Below, one piece after another: positions 1 to 10,791 of a stretch of DNA of 64,000 nt (the first letter of the stretch is position 1; each line of letters begins with the position of its first letter). The notes beneath the pieces are model-generated. The model had not been told where the DNA came from and did no database searches. It saw only the letters and a program-made list of their open reading frames with translations. The translations under genes were made by a program, and so were the position numbers. The stretch is from Clarkia xantiana subsp. parviflora (Eukaryota; Streptophyta; Magnoliopsida; Myrtales; Onagraceae), in the NCBI GenBank assembly GCA_036873135.1, contig JAPTYO010000002.1, positions 45,685,452 to 45,749,451 on the forward strand. The letters run 5' to 3'.

Positions 1-95
1 TCCATTCCCTTAATATAGTAGTATAGTTTACATCAACTATAGTTACGTAATTTGGAAAAAAAAAAAAAACTTTAGTTAGGTTAAATGTAGTCAGG

Positions 96-2540
96 CTACC
101 TCACCCCCTCAAGCTTGACAAAGAATCTCTCATTAACAAGATCAAAGAGTTTGTATCCCTTTTGCCTCTCAGAATAACCAAAAAAGACACTAGGAATAGC
201 TCGAGAAGCAAATTTATCTGAAACCACCAAGTTCTTTGCAAAACAGAGACAGCCAAAAACCCTTAAATGTTGAATATTAATAGGTGATCCTTTAAAAACA
301 TGTAAAGGAGATTTCCCATTCAGAAGTGGAGTAGGCAACAAATTTATGAGATAGCAAGAGGTAAGAATGCACTCTCCCCAGTATTTATTTGGAATATGAC
401 CTTGCAATTTTAAAGCTCTGGCAACTTCAAGAAGATGCCTATGTTTACGTTCAACTCTACCATTCTGTTGGGGGGTGTAAGAGCAACTGGACTGATGGAT
501 GATCCCCAAGTTTGAAAATAAAGACTTGACTTGCTCATTAAAAAATTCTCCACCATTGTCAGATCTGAAAATTTTAATTGTTTTATTAAACTGGTTTTGA
601 ATCATGGCAAGAAAAGATTTTAAAACTTGAGGAACATCAGATTTGAACTGGAGTAAATGTACCCAAGTAACCCGAGAGAAATCATCAACCAGTGTAAGAA
701 AGAATCTTTTATTATCATGAGTAACAGAATGGTAGGGGCCCCAAACATCAGCATGCACTAAATCAAAAATAGATTCCACTTTTGATTCAGAAATAGGAAA
801 GCTAGGTCTAACAATCTTGGCCTGAGGACAAATCATACAATCATGAATATCAGAAATGTTTTTATTGGAAAAGCTTAGAGAATCAATATGCTGAATGGCC
901 TTAATAGAAGGATGACCCAATCTCATATGCCATAGATGAATATTGTCCTTAATGGAAGCTTGAAGACCAATGAAAGAGCTCTTATTGCAGTGGGGTTTCA
1001 GAAAATAAAGCCCAAAGTTAGCAGTTCCATTCCCCAAGACCCTCCCATTTGAGAGGTCCTGTAGAAGTGCATGATTTGCATTAAAATTAACAGAAACATT
1101 CATGTCTTTAATCAATTTAGAAACAGATAACAGATTGTAGTTGAAATCAGGTATGTATAAAACATCATGAATGTCCATGTTTTGAAAAATGGAATGGGAA
1201 CCAATACCAGAAACATTGCAATATGAGCCATTGGGTAATTGAACTCTGGGGCCATCAATTCTTTTAAAATGATGTAACCAATCTGATTTGTTTGTCATAT
1301 GATTGGTGGCACCAGAGTCAATTATCCAATATTTTGAAAAATCATTTGTAATGGTAGAGAGAGAGATACCAGCAGAGTTGGCAAGAGCAGATTGAGAAGT
1401 CAATAGACCAGGGGTTGCAGAGGATCCACCATGCCCCATGGCCTGAATAAACTTCTCAAATTGGTTTGAAGTAAAAGAAATCATGTTCTGATTGTTATCA
1501 GAAGAGGGAGGAAGGGCATTATGATGAGGGATGGGGGGGTCATCAGGTATGCTACCAATCACAGAGGAGGCAGCATTGCTCTTGAGGACAGACCCTTTTC
1601 CTTTAAGGAAATCCCTATATTTAAAACAGTTGTCCATAACATGACCCTTCCTTTTGCAATACTCACATCCTTTGGCATAACATCTTTCAGCAACATGGCC
1701 CTTTTTATGACAGAAATCACATTCAAGATTAGGGTTGGCCACACGTTTAGGTCTCTCAGTGTTGATACCAGTATTTCCAGAGAGGGGGTTCAAACCAGTA
1801 GATATATCAGAAGAAATAGTGCGTTGACTTTCCTCTTGGATCAACATGTTATAAACTTGATTGACAGAAGGTAAGGGATCCAGCAGTAAAAGTTGGCTTC
1901 TGATAGGGGAAAAACTATCATTTAAACCCATAAGTAACTGAAAAAGACGCTGGTTCTCCTTATGATCCAAGTGTTTCTTAAAATCATCGCCAGGGATGAA
2001 AGGCAATGCGCAAACAGAGTCAAATTCAGCCCAAAGAAATTTGAGTTTGGTAAAGAAAGAGGTCACATCATCGAGGCCTTGCCTACAGAGAACAATGTCT
2101 CTGTGGAGTTGAAAAGTTCTAGAGCCGTTTTTCTTGTCAAACCGAGTTTTAAGATCATTCCAAGCAAGGTAGGCACTAGTTTGGTACATGATACTATTAG
2201 CTAGGTCACGGGAAACAGAACTCAAGATCCAGCCAAAGACAACCATATCACATCTATCCCAAAGATCATGTAAAGAGGGATCAAAATTATCGCGACAATA
2301 GTTGCCATTAACAAACCCTAATTTGTTCTTTCCATGTAAGGCAATGAACATAGCTCTACTCCACATAGGATAATCATCAGAACAAGCAAGCTTAGTGGAA
2401 ACGAAACTCAGACTGGCGTTATCAGACGGATGTAGGTAGAGAGGGTGGTGAATATGTACCTCGGGGTGACCTGATGGATCGATTACCTGTTTACTAAGTC
2501 CTGATCCAGATGAATCGAAGACGGATTCGTTTCCTGTCAT
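96..2540 (-). CDS. Copia gag-protease-integrase polyprotein
   Basis: This is an 814-codon frame with ATG at 2540, a normal gag start shortly after the primer site. In order I see: a Copia gag domain (residues about 30-250, with the usual SDDYPMWSRAM-type beginning); two CCHC zinc knuckles near 273-305 (CDFCHKKGHVAERC and CEYCKRKGHVMDNC); the aspartic protease motif DSGATNH near 408; the HxRLGH pre-integrase region near 535; and the integrase core with HADVWGP, RSDNGGEF and PQQNGRVERKH (to about 700). It would package RNA, cleave the polyprotein and integrate cDNA. No stop or frameshift interrupts it, unlike every other element here. It cannot make its own cDNA, as RT is missing. Confidence 0.88.
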   Translation of the reverse strand: MTGNESVFDSSGSGLSKQVIDPSGHPEVHIHHPLYLHPSDNASLSFVSTKLACSDDYPMWSRAMFIALHGKNKLGFVNGNYCRDNFDPSLHDLWDRCDMVVFGWILSSVSRDLANSIMYQTSAYLAWNDLKTRFDKKNGSRTFQLHRDIVLCRQGLDDVTSFFTKLKFLWAEFDSVCALPFIPGDDFKKHLDHKENQRLFQLLMGLNDSFSPIRSQLLLLDPLPSVNQVYNMLIQEESQRTISSDISTGLNPLSGNTGINTERPKRVANPNLECDFCHKKGHVAERCYAKGCEYCKRKGHVMDNCFKYRDFLKGKGSVLKSNAASSVIGSIPDDPPIPHHNALPPSSDNNQNMISFTSNQFEKFIQAMGHGGSSATPGLLTSQSALANSAGISLSTITNDFSKYWIIDSGATNHMTNKSDWLHHFKRIDGPRVQLPNGSYCNVSGIGSHSIFQNMDIHDVLYIPDFNYNLLSVSKLIKDMNVSVNFNANHALLQDLSNGRVLGNGTANFGLYFLKPHCNKSSFIGLQASIKDNIHLWHMRLGHPSIKAIQHIDSLSFSNKNISDIHDCMICPQAKIVRPSFPISESKVESIFDLVHADVWGPYHSVTHDNKRFFLTLVDDFSRVTWVHLLQFKSDVPQVLKSFLAMIQNQFNKTIKIFRSDNGGEFFNEQVKSLFSNLGIIHQSSCSYTPQQNGRVERKHRHLLEVARALKLQGHIPNKYWGECILTSCYLINLLPTPLLNGKSPLHVFKGSPINIQHLRVFGCLCFAKNLVVSDKFASRAIPSVFFGYSERQKGYKLFDLVNERFFVKLEGVR

Positions 2541-2688
2541 GATGATGCTTGGTCAAGAAGATAGTCGGAGATGGCTCACGGGGCTTCGCAACGAGAAGAT
2601 GAAGCGATCTTCAAAGGTCGGGACGAACAGGCAGCGTGGAAGACGAACGGTCACAGATCGAGAATTGAGGCAGAGAGACACCTCAATC

Positions 2689-2700
2689 GCTCTGATACCA
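2689..2700 (-). other. Copia primer-binding site
   Basis: The minus strand reads TGGTATCAGAGC, complementary to the 3' end of plant initiator tRNA-Met, the usual primer of Copia elements. It abuts the LTR end at 2701, which fixes that LTR boundary. Confidence 0.9.
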
Positions 2701-2970
2701 TGATAAATTGTGGAATCAAGATTATCGAAAACAACAGAAACGGATTTGGGACAAGGATCACCAAACCCTAGCAGAGCTCAGAAAAGGGAAGAAGAAGCGT
2801 TTCCAGGCTTCGTCGAAGGAATTCCTTCATCTGGTCCTCCTCAGCCTGAATCCTAGACTTTAAATAGTGTAGGAAAGTTTACATATTACAAACTATCAAT
2901 AGAAGTAAAGAGAACAATCAAAATGGTCCCAAAAGAATAAAGAAACAACAAACAGAAATATCAAACAACA
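2701..2970 (-). repeat. 5' LTR of the first Copia element (outer end estimated)
   Basis: The inner end is set by the primer site at 2700. The plus strand begins TGATAAATTG. The outer end is placed at AACAACA (2964-2970), so that on the minus strand the LTR starts TGTTG. A TATTTAAAG box on the minus strand near 2858-2866 fits the LTR promoter. With no partner LTR the outer end is uncertain by tens of bases. Confidence 0.6.
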
Positions 2971-4227
2971 CAAAAGTCTTCAAGCTTGTTAAAATAGTCC
3001 CTGATCTTCCCAATAAGGACTTTCGGACTTTTCGATGAAAAAGTCCGAATCCGAGAAGAAAAGTCTCGCCCAATCAAACTTGTGCTACTTTTTGGGACGG
3101 CTCGGTTGGGATTTCGGGCTAAAGTTTTCTGCTCGGCCCTAATTTTCAAATACATGTACGACTTTTTGCGTGTTTAGATGCAGGCATGCATAAGAGGTTT
3201 GGAATTTCAAATTGGAAAACGATGAAATACCGGAGCGTCATCGCACAGCCTTTGTTTTTACCGTATCTCCCTTTCTTGAGGAATCAACGGACAAACAAAG
3301 TTGAATACTGTTATTTCATTTTTTTTTTAAATAGTATAATATATTCTTTGGGAGGTAGGTGAATTGTGTTACTTCTGAAACAATATCAATATTTCTAATA
3401 TAAAATAAAATAACGTCCGATAAAACTAAAACTAATCACTTTGTCAATCATTTCATTATAGATATGAAAAAATTACATCTTAAACATAATTTAAGGAATC
3501 TGGCAAAAAAAAAACATATTTAATTTGAAGACCAATTAAGATTTAAAATAGTGGATATAGTATAAGATTTAGTAGTTATTATTAACTTTGTTTCTATATA
3601 AGTTGTCCATAAAAAAACTTGCCTCCATAAAAACAAATTCAGAAGAAAACGCAAAGGCAATTTCCACACACAATCACACATATTGTTGGTATTTGTCTTT
3701 ATTAATAATTAAATATTTTTTAAAATAATCTTAGAAAAACCTCTCTTAAAAAATCGAACATATATTTGCTAATTTACTAACTGCGCATTGTGTATTAAGA
3801 CTTATATGTTCTATATTATATTAGGGACTTGCAAAAATTATACTAAATTAATTACATTAAAAAAAATTATGCATATTGTTTTGATTACTTTGTTAGAGTA
3901 CTGTAAGTAACTTAAAATATATGTATTCTATGTCATAGGAAATGTATTGACCATTATTTTCAAATGGAAATAACTGTTTGTAAATATGAATAGCATATAA
4001 AAATTTATGACTATTAATTAATGTCGTGAATTTTTTTAAAGTTTATAATCAGCGATATGATATTGCCACAATAGTAGGCAATTGAGATTAGAAACACTAA
4101 AATTGATTTTAACGCTTAAAATTATTAGTGTCATCATTAATGATGCGAAATTATATTTGTAAAGATTAGCAGCTAGCCTCCTAAATAGTTTAAAAACTTA
4201 AGTTGGGCTCTGTCTGTATTGCAAGAT
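2971..4227. other. AT-rich intergenic stretch upstream of ZIFL
   Basis: No coding potential is seen. A hairpin lies at 3022-3049 (TTCGGACTTTT paired with AAAAAGTCCGAA). The rest is AT-rich, with many short A and T runs, typical of plant promoter-distal DNA. Confidence 0.6.
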
Positions 4228-4235
4228 TATATATA
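4228..4235 (+). promoter_or_regulatory. Putative TATA box of the ZIFL gene
   Basis: TATATATA lies about 130 bases before the ATG. It is followed by a pyrimidine-rich leader with a TTTC microsatellite (about 4315-4336), as is common in plant 5' UTRs. It is assigned from position and sequence only. Confidence 0.45.
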
Positions 4236-4362
4236 TGGATTGGTTTCTCTACAGCTAACTAGCTAGCTAGAGCTGCGCATCTGCATGCATGCATTATCAT
4301 AGCTAGCTTGTATTTCTTTCTTTCTTTCTTTCTTTATTTCCTTTTGAGCTGAGAAGTTGTTG

Positions 4363-7359
4363 ATGATGACAATGACTGCCGTAAACACCAAAGAGGCGTT
4401 GCTCAAGGAGGAGGAGAGGTTCCCGTACTGCCCCGGGTGCAACATTGATTGGCTCAAAGATACCCATCGTGGTGTCCCTTACCGACATTTCTTCTACGTG
4501 TGGTTCATCGTCCTCTGCGCAGGTTCTACCCTTTTCCTATCTATAACGAACGCTATTTTTGATATATTATATCTTAATTATTATTATTATTATTGTCGCA
4601 GCTTTGCCCATATCATCTCTTTTCCCTTTCCTATACTTCATGGTAAGTACGTACCTACATTTTAGATCACCGTATAATGATTTATGCAAAAACTTCTTGT
4701 TTCGTCATTAATATTTCTCTCTAGATTAGAGACTTTCATATTGCCAAGAGGGAGGAAGATATCGGTTTCTATGCGGGTTGTGTTGGTAAGCCCATTTTCA
4801 TTCTAAACACCTTAATCCCATTTTAATTAATTAATTAATTTAGGGTTTAATCTAATCAATTTATTCTAAAATCTTCAAGGATCTGCATTCATGTTTGGAA
4901 GAGCACTCACTTCTGTTCTATGGGGAATTATAGCCGATAAATATGGTCGGAAACCGGTCATATTGTTTGGCACAGTTGCAGTGTTAGTCATTACCCTTGT
5001 CATCATTTTCATGGCTTAATTAATCTTCCTGATTGATTAGTGAGTTGAATAATCACTTAATTTGTGTATTTCCCTTGTTAAATAAATAAATTACCAGGAT
5101 TATCTTTAGTACACTTTTCGGCTTCAGTGTAAACATATGGATGGCCATTTCTACAAGGTTTCTTCTGGGTAGTTTGTGTGGTATCCTTGGGCCAATGAGG
5201 GTACGTATTAACTTTCTATAACAAGTTAATTATAACTACAACACACTGTTTACTGCTACTAACATTTTTAGTCTCACTAATTATTCCAGGCATATGCTTC
5301 TGAAGTGTGCCGCAAGGAATATCAAGCCCTGGCCATGTCAATAGTGAGAAAAATCCACCCCTCAATTTTCTTTCTTTCTTTCTTTCTGTACTTTCTTATT
5401 TAAATGCCAAAATATACAAATGAAGCATATATAAATATTCCAGATCAGCACGTCATGGGGGATCGGGTTAGTTATCGGTCCAGCCGTCGGAGGTTACTTG
5501 GCACAGGTGAAATTGCATGCTTACCCAGCTCTGTTACTAAAAGATAATAATAGCTAGAATGTTATCTTCAACAACTATATGATTTATTCATTCATGATTT
5601 TTTGTTTTATCTATGTAATGGGTTTTTTATGCTAACTCGATTAGTCGACCTCGTTGCAGCCTGCTGAGAAATTCCCTCACTCATTCTCTCAAGGATCGAT
5701 TTTCGCAAGGTATTTGGTAAATTCCAGTTACTTGTTTGACAAGAATTGTTACAACTTTAATTCCTATGATACTTACTGCAGGTTTCCGTATTTGCTACCG
5801 AGTCTAGTGATATCAGCTTTCTCAATATGTGTTCTAGTAGTTGCTTGCTGGTTACCAGAAACCCTTCATAATCACAACCAAAGTGACACCACTGAATTTG
5901 ATGAATCTTACGAGGCTTTAGAGGCCTTCGGAGATGAACCCAGCTCCAAGGAAGAACCGCCAAAGCCAAAGCAACGCAGTCTCCTTAAAAATTGGGCCTT
6001 AATGTCTTCAATCATTGTATATTGTGTGTTTCAGCTTCATGATATGGCATATGCTGAGGTATGTACTGAGTAAATTTATATGCATCTATCATAACTCAAC
6101 ATTACTATCTATCTAAAACATTACCATTCAATGATCGATATTAAATTATGCAGATTTTTTCGTTATGGGCTATAAGTCCTCGAAAGTTCGGTGGATTGAG
6201 CTATACAACTGCAAATGTTGGTGAAGTTCTTGCAGTTTCAGGTTAGTAATTTATGTGTTATATTAGTAGATGATTCTTTCTGGTTACCCAATTAATTAAT
6301 CAATCTGATGATGTAACTTTCCGTGGTTAAAAAACATATACTAGGCTGTGGACTCCTATTGTTTCAGCTATTTCTTTACCCACCCGTGGAGAGGGTTCTT
6401 GGTCCGATCGCAATTTCCCGAATAGGAGCTGTAAAATTTTGATTACCTCATTTTTCATTCGAGTATAAAATTGATATCATTTTGTAATTATTATATCTAA
6501 TTTTTTGTTTGGTTTTTAATATTAAAGGTATTGAGTATAGTGCTGCTGTCCAGTTATCCCTTCATAGGAATGCTTGCTGGGATTCATCAGACATTGTTAA
6601 TCAACTTTGCATCTGTTCTTAAGAACGTCCTCTCAGTAAGTGCTGTCTGTTAGGGATTAAGGTTACTTCTTGAGCAAGTAATTGCACGAATTATATCATC
6701 AAGTATTGATTCTCATTACTACATTCAGTTTACATGGATTTTTATTTTCATAAATCAGGTTAGCATAACTACAGGATTGTTCATTCTTCAAAACCGCGCT
6801 GTGGTAAAAAACAGAAAATTAATTTTTCATTGAATCAAATTATAATTTTGATAATTGTTGTCACAAATTAACGGTATTTCTGGCATCCTTTATAATGAAT
6901 TTACCAAACATAGAGTCAAGAGCAAAGAGGAGCTGCAAATGGAATTTCTTTATCTGCAATGTCTCTTTGCAAGGCGATCGGTCCTGCTGTTGGAGGTTCA
7001 TTGTAAGATTTTTCATTCATTTTCCACAAACCCTTTGACGGGTTTTACTCAAGTTATTGTTTTATCTTAAAATTATCAATACTGAACTTTTCTTGTTCTG
7101 CAAGTCACCCAACTGAGTTTTCTTCAACTGCAGGTTTTCATGGGCACAAAAGCGTCAAGACGCGTCTTTTCTACCAGGTGAACAAAAACCCACATACTTC
7201 CCGTTCTTTTCTTGATTAAATTTTTTCCTGACAGTGATTCCTCGGTGTTGGCGTTTCTTAATTGAAGGCGACCAGGTCGTGTTCTTCGTTCTAAATCTTG
7301 TGGAGGCGCTCGGGTTGCTACTTACATTCAAGGTTTTCCTCATACAATCCAAGGACTAG
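4363..7359 (+). CDS. ZIFL: ZIFL-type major facilitator transporter (16 exons)
   Basis: Exons I could join with GT/AG introns and matching phases: 4363-4522, 4602-4642, 4725-4785, 4880-4982, 5098-5200, 5290-5343, 5444-5506, 5660-5709, 5782-6058, 6154-6241, 6345-6430, 6528-6635, 6759-6803, 6914-7002, 7134-7177, 7268-7359. They total 1464 nt, 487 residues plus TAG, the usual length for ZIF/ZIFL proteins. Family marks are the N-terminal CPGC pair (Cys23, Cys26), the MFS loop [12 protein letters not shown] (102-113), the antiporter-like [16 protein letters not shown] (176-191) and a His-containing loop ETLHNHN before the central cytoplasmic region. About 12 membrane helices are expected. Known members sit in the tonoplast or plasma membrane and move nicotianamine or act as proton-coupled K+/auxin-related carriers; which of these applies cannot be read here. 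ATGs at 4366 and 4372 are alternative starts. The last intron has a weak acceptor (AATTGAAG). Confidence 0.93.
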
Positions 7360-8849
7360 TTCATAAACACAGAGGGTTACTACCAGCAAAACCAAAACGT
7401 TCCACTCAATCAGTGATGTAAAGCATATTGATTAGAGACAACGTTCCAAACAGTTATAGACGTGATAGTATGTAAAATCGAGAGACTTATCTGAAACTCG
7501 TTCTTGATCCATACTGTAAATATACTTAACTTCTCTATCCAATCAAGAAAGATACAGCACTATCCTCGCTGACGTTAATGTCATTTGTATTACCAATATT
7601 AAAGATTTTATGGATTAATTCTCATCTGAAATGCGAAAAGTATTAAAATTAATAATAATATTTTTGGAATAAAGTTGTAATATAGTAGATCTTGCTTGTT
7701 TTAGAGGCTAACATCTCTTTACCAATATATAATTTGAGAAGGGTCCTCACCCCCAATAGGTCTCTCATCCAAAGGGTGCCTTCAACCTGTCAAACCATAT
7801 TAAACCGGCATGCTAAAATTACCTACCAAACAAAACCGGATTGGACCAAAATAGTTAACAACCATGGCAGTTGCAGAAAAAAAAGATTGGGATTTGGGTT
7901 TAGGGGCGGCATCACACGGAGGAGACGATCCACAATCCAGAAGAGATTTAGGGGTTTAGACTCCAATTAATCAAGACATTGCAGACGATTGGGAAGATGT
8001 CACTATCAGGAAGACGATCACATTGTGCGTGTTTTTAATCTCATCGATTGGAGAAAAAACGCTCAGTGGCACTCTCACGGCGGTAGAATGTTCACAGTGT
8101 CTACAACTCGATGCCCCCACAGCATGGTGCTGGGAATTACAGCTTTAAGTGCTGGGTCAGTACATTCCGTCGGTTTCGGAAACAAATATTTTTTTCGGCT
8201 TCTTCTTGAGACTTTCCAAAGCTCTTCCTATTCTGAAATCCATGTCAATCTTCAACCCAAAAATAAGAGTTTATCAGCAGCAACTATTCTCCCACAATTA
8301 TGTCAGAAGGATTTGAATCCGCTCTTCTACTCGGTGATGCTTTTTTCTACTTAATTTTATTGCATTTGTCATATGGAATGTATTTAGCATTTATAGTTTC
8401 TATTACACATTCACTTTAATACTGCTCTTGTAATTAGGAAAATTGTGGCCATATGCTCTTATACGTTTATATAGCACCAAATGATTTCATTTGGTCAAGT
8501 TATCGAGTTCTTGTTTGTTATGTTCTGAAAGTTATGCTGATATTCAGATAGTGTGGTGATAGAGAGTCCGATAGATAGCGTCCGAGATATTCCGATTTGA
8601 GTCTTAGTGGCAAGGGAAGTAATTGTTGTTAACTTTTAGGGCAAAAACACTTACCTCACAGTCGGACTACTTCGGATTCCAACAATCGGAATCTATATGA
8701 TTTCCCATTCAGATATCATACTAGGTTGTCTCATGTAACAATCATCAAGATGCAGAAGATGAGTCGGTGAGTGTGAACGAACAAGCCCCGAATCAAGGTA
8801 CTAAAGATAATAGGATTCGATCTACAGAAGCGCGTAATTTATCCGAACT
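7360..8849. other. Intergenic stretch without recognisable gene
   Basis: The ZIFL 3' UTR is expected in the first few hundred bases. Open frames at 7692-7970 and 7989-8354 on the plus strand have no family motif I recognise and no clear start context. They could be remnants of a host gene, because the composition at 7740-8340 is less AT-rich than the surroundings. I assign no function. Confidence 0.4.
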
Positions 8850-8854
8850 GGTGA

Positions 8855-9091
8855 TATTAGGATATCTAATATGGGGTTATTATCTAATTATGTTAGTCTT
8901 ATGTTAGTTCTAGTATTTGCACTTTAGTCCCTAATTTTCGTAGGGTTTTGCATTCTAGTTCTAGAGGTCTCCTATATAATGGAGCCTCCACTATTGTAAT
9001 GGTTAATCAACATTCTCATACCATGTTTAGTATAATGAAATGATTGCTCTCTTCATACTCTCCAACCATCCAACAATTATAAACGTTTATA
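8855..9091 (+). repeat. 5' LTR of the TA...TA element
   Basis: This 237-bp LTR begins TATTAGGATATC and ends AAACGTTTATA. It holds a CTATATAA box (about 8972-8979) on the plus strand, giving the transcription direction. It is bounded outside by GGTGA and inside by the primer site. Confidence 0.93.
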
Positions 9092-9104
9092 TGGTATCAG
9101 AGCC
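9092..9104 (+). other. Primer-binding site (initiator tRNA-Met type)
   Basis: TGGTATCAGAGCC starts at the base after the left LTR, with no spacer. It marks the element as Copia-like even though no protein is encoded. Confidence 0.9.
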
Positions 9105-10549
9105 ATCGATCTCGGTGTTTTGATTTCGTTTTCAATTTTTTCAGATTTATGGTTTCCGTTTATTGTTCATTGTCGTGAGTTTCGTCTTAGCCCCGAAAAA
9201 TACCCATTCGATTTACATCTCTTCTTCCAAAATTGACATCACCAATCGACCCAGCAACCTCCGGTGAGCATTTCGCGATTTCCAGCGCCACCGTCCGACG
9301 CCGTACGCGCCCTCACGCGCCGCCGCGTGTGGTGAGCCCCGCCGGCGCGTGCAGGCCACGCGCCACCTTTCCGACGTCCAATCGCTGCGGTTTTTAGTTT
9401 TTCGGAATCGTCTCGAGCTCCCGATTCCATTGATATATTATACGTCAAATTCCGAGGTGATTTGAATGTTCGAATCTTACTGTTAAGATTTGGTGCTGAA
9501 ATGCAATTCTGCTGTTACTGTTTAATTGTTTTTGTTGCTGCTGTTGGTATCCTGCTGCATTGAAATCTGTTGTTGCTGTTTACTGCTGTTGCTGGAATGG
9601 TTGCTGTGAATTGATGGGATTTTTAGCTGGTTTCGTTTCTGTTATTGCTGCTGTTTTCCTGCTGTTACTGCTGAAATCTGCTGCTGCAAATCTGCTGTTG
9701 TTGCTGAATTTTCAGCTTGCTGTTATCTGCTGAATTGCTGAAAATATGCTGAAATTTGTTGGAATTGCTGAAATTTGGATTGCCGGGATGGATATGCTGT
9801 GGTTTTGATACGATATGTTGAATTCGAGCTTTGGAAAGCTTGGATTGTTGAATTTCAACTGGTTTTCAGTTGAATTTGTTGAAGATTTTAAGATTTCAAG
9901 ATGGAATTCTTCGATGTTTTGGGGCATTTTTGCCGAGTTTGTGGAGCATGTAGCTGTTTTGAGGCCAGTTTTTTGAGGATCTCCGAAATTGGAATTTCGG
10001 GGGCCAGTTTAAAGACCGGGTATGCATATACCTTGGCATTTTGAAGATTGAAGTGTGGAGCTTCATCTTTTGTTGAACACTGTAGAAGGTTGGAACATCG
10101 GAACCTCACCACCTGAGACATAGGAACTTCACCTTCTAGAAGATTGAAACATAGGAACCTCAGCATTCGCAATAAGACTGAGACATTGGAACTTCATCTT
10201 CCGTTCAACTTTTTTTTAATACTTCAAGGCCATAGGTGGCAACTGTCATCACTCCGCTGAGAGCATGATGAAGACCAATTGATTGTTGCTACACGTGGAT
10301 TATCACACCTCTGAGAGACCATGAAGGCTACAAGTGGATGTTCACCTCTGAGAGCACGGTGGACCTTGAAGATTCAGTTTTTTGATTCAACATTGCAGGT
10401 TTTGTTGGATATTGGATATTGAAGCTTTTAAGCTTTTGTTGAAGATTGGAGTTTGGTAGCTCCATTTTGAAGATTAGTTTGTTTTGAATTGTTGAAGATT
10501 GGGATGCGCTTTAGATTAAAGAAAGAAGAAGAAGGAAAAGATGGGGGGA
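9092..10549 (+). other. Non-coding interior of the TA...TA element
   Basis: About 9480-9790 is dense in CTGCTGTTGCTG-type repeats. At about 10040-10200 the phrases GAAGATTG, GGAACTTCA and ACATTGGAAC recur, and at 10250-10350 CTGAGAG recurs. A polypurine stretch (about 10519-10549) precedes the right LTR. No protein family is seen. Small frames at 9239-9448 and 9712-10172 are by-products of this composition. Confidence 0.75.
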
Positions 10550-10786
10550 TATTAGGATATCTAATATGGGGTTATTATCTAATTATGTTAGTCTTATGTT
10601 AGTTCTAGTATTTGCACTTTAGTCCCTAATTTTCGTAGGGTTTTGCATTCTAGTTCTAGAGGTCTCCTATATAAAGGAGCCTCCACTATTGTAATGGTTA
10701 ATTAACATTCTCATATCATGTTTAGTATAATGAAAGGATTGCTCTCTTCATACTCTCCAACCATCCAACAATTATAAACGTTTATA
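10550..10786 (+). repeat. 3' LTR of the TA...TA element
   Basis: This is the partner of 8855-9091, of the same 237-bp length and about 98% identical by eye. It is followed by the GGTGA duplication. Confidence 0.93.
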
Positions 10787-10791
10787 GGTGA

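Larger units (their letters stand above)
96..2970 (-). mobile_element. Ty1/Copia retrotransposon lacking RT/RNase H
   Basis: Reading on the minus strand, the order is 5' LTR (2701-2970), primer-binding site (2689-2700), leader, then gag, protease and integrase in one frame. Reverse transcriptase and RNase H, which follow integrase in every autonomous Copia element, are absent. The frame leaves integrase, runs into a short tail ending in a stop at 96-98, and that tail overlaps a purine-rich AAGCTTGAGGGGG stretch like a Copia polypurine tract. I infer an internal deletion joining integrase to the 3' end, so the first ~100 bases may be 3' LTR. The window edge prevents proof. The LTR outer boundary is estimated, because no second LTR is visible. 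Confidence 0.8.
8855..10786 (+). mobile_element. Non-autonomous Copia-type LTR element with TA...TA ends
   Basis: Two direct 237-bp LTRs (8855-9091 and 10550-10786) differ at only four positions that I can see. The whole is flanked by a perfect 5-bp duplication GGTGA (8850-8854 and 10787-10791). A primer site TGGTATCAGAGCC directly follows the left LTR. A purine tract with GGGGGG precedes the right LTR. The 1458-bp interior has no gag or pol and no long frame. It is made of CTGCTGTT-rich sequence and short repeated phrases. LTRs start TATTAGG and end TTTATA, not TG...CA. It must have moved using proteins of another Copia element. Confidence 0.93.

Noticed and set aside
2689..2700. tRNA gene fragments suggested by tRNA-Met-like sequence
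   Set aside because: Only the 12-13 bases complementary to the tRNA 3' end are present, at LTR edges. These are primer-binding sites.
4263..4488. Minus-strand frames across the ZIFL first exon
   Set aside because: They are shadows of exon 1, with no motif. The plus strand gives the conserved ZIFL N-terminus.
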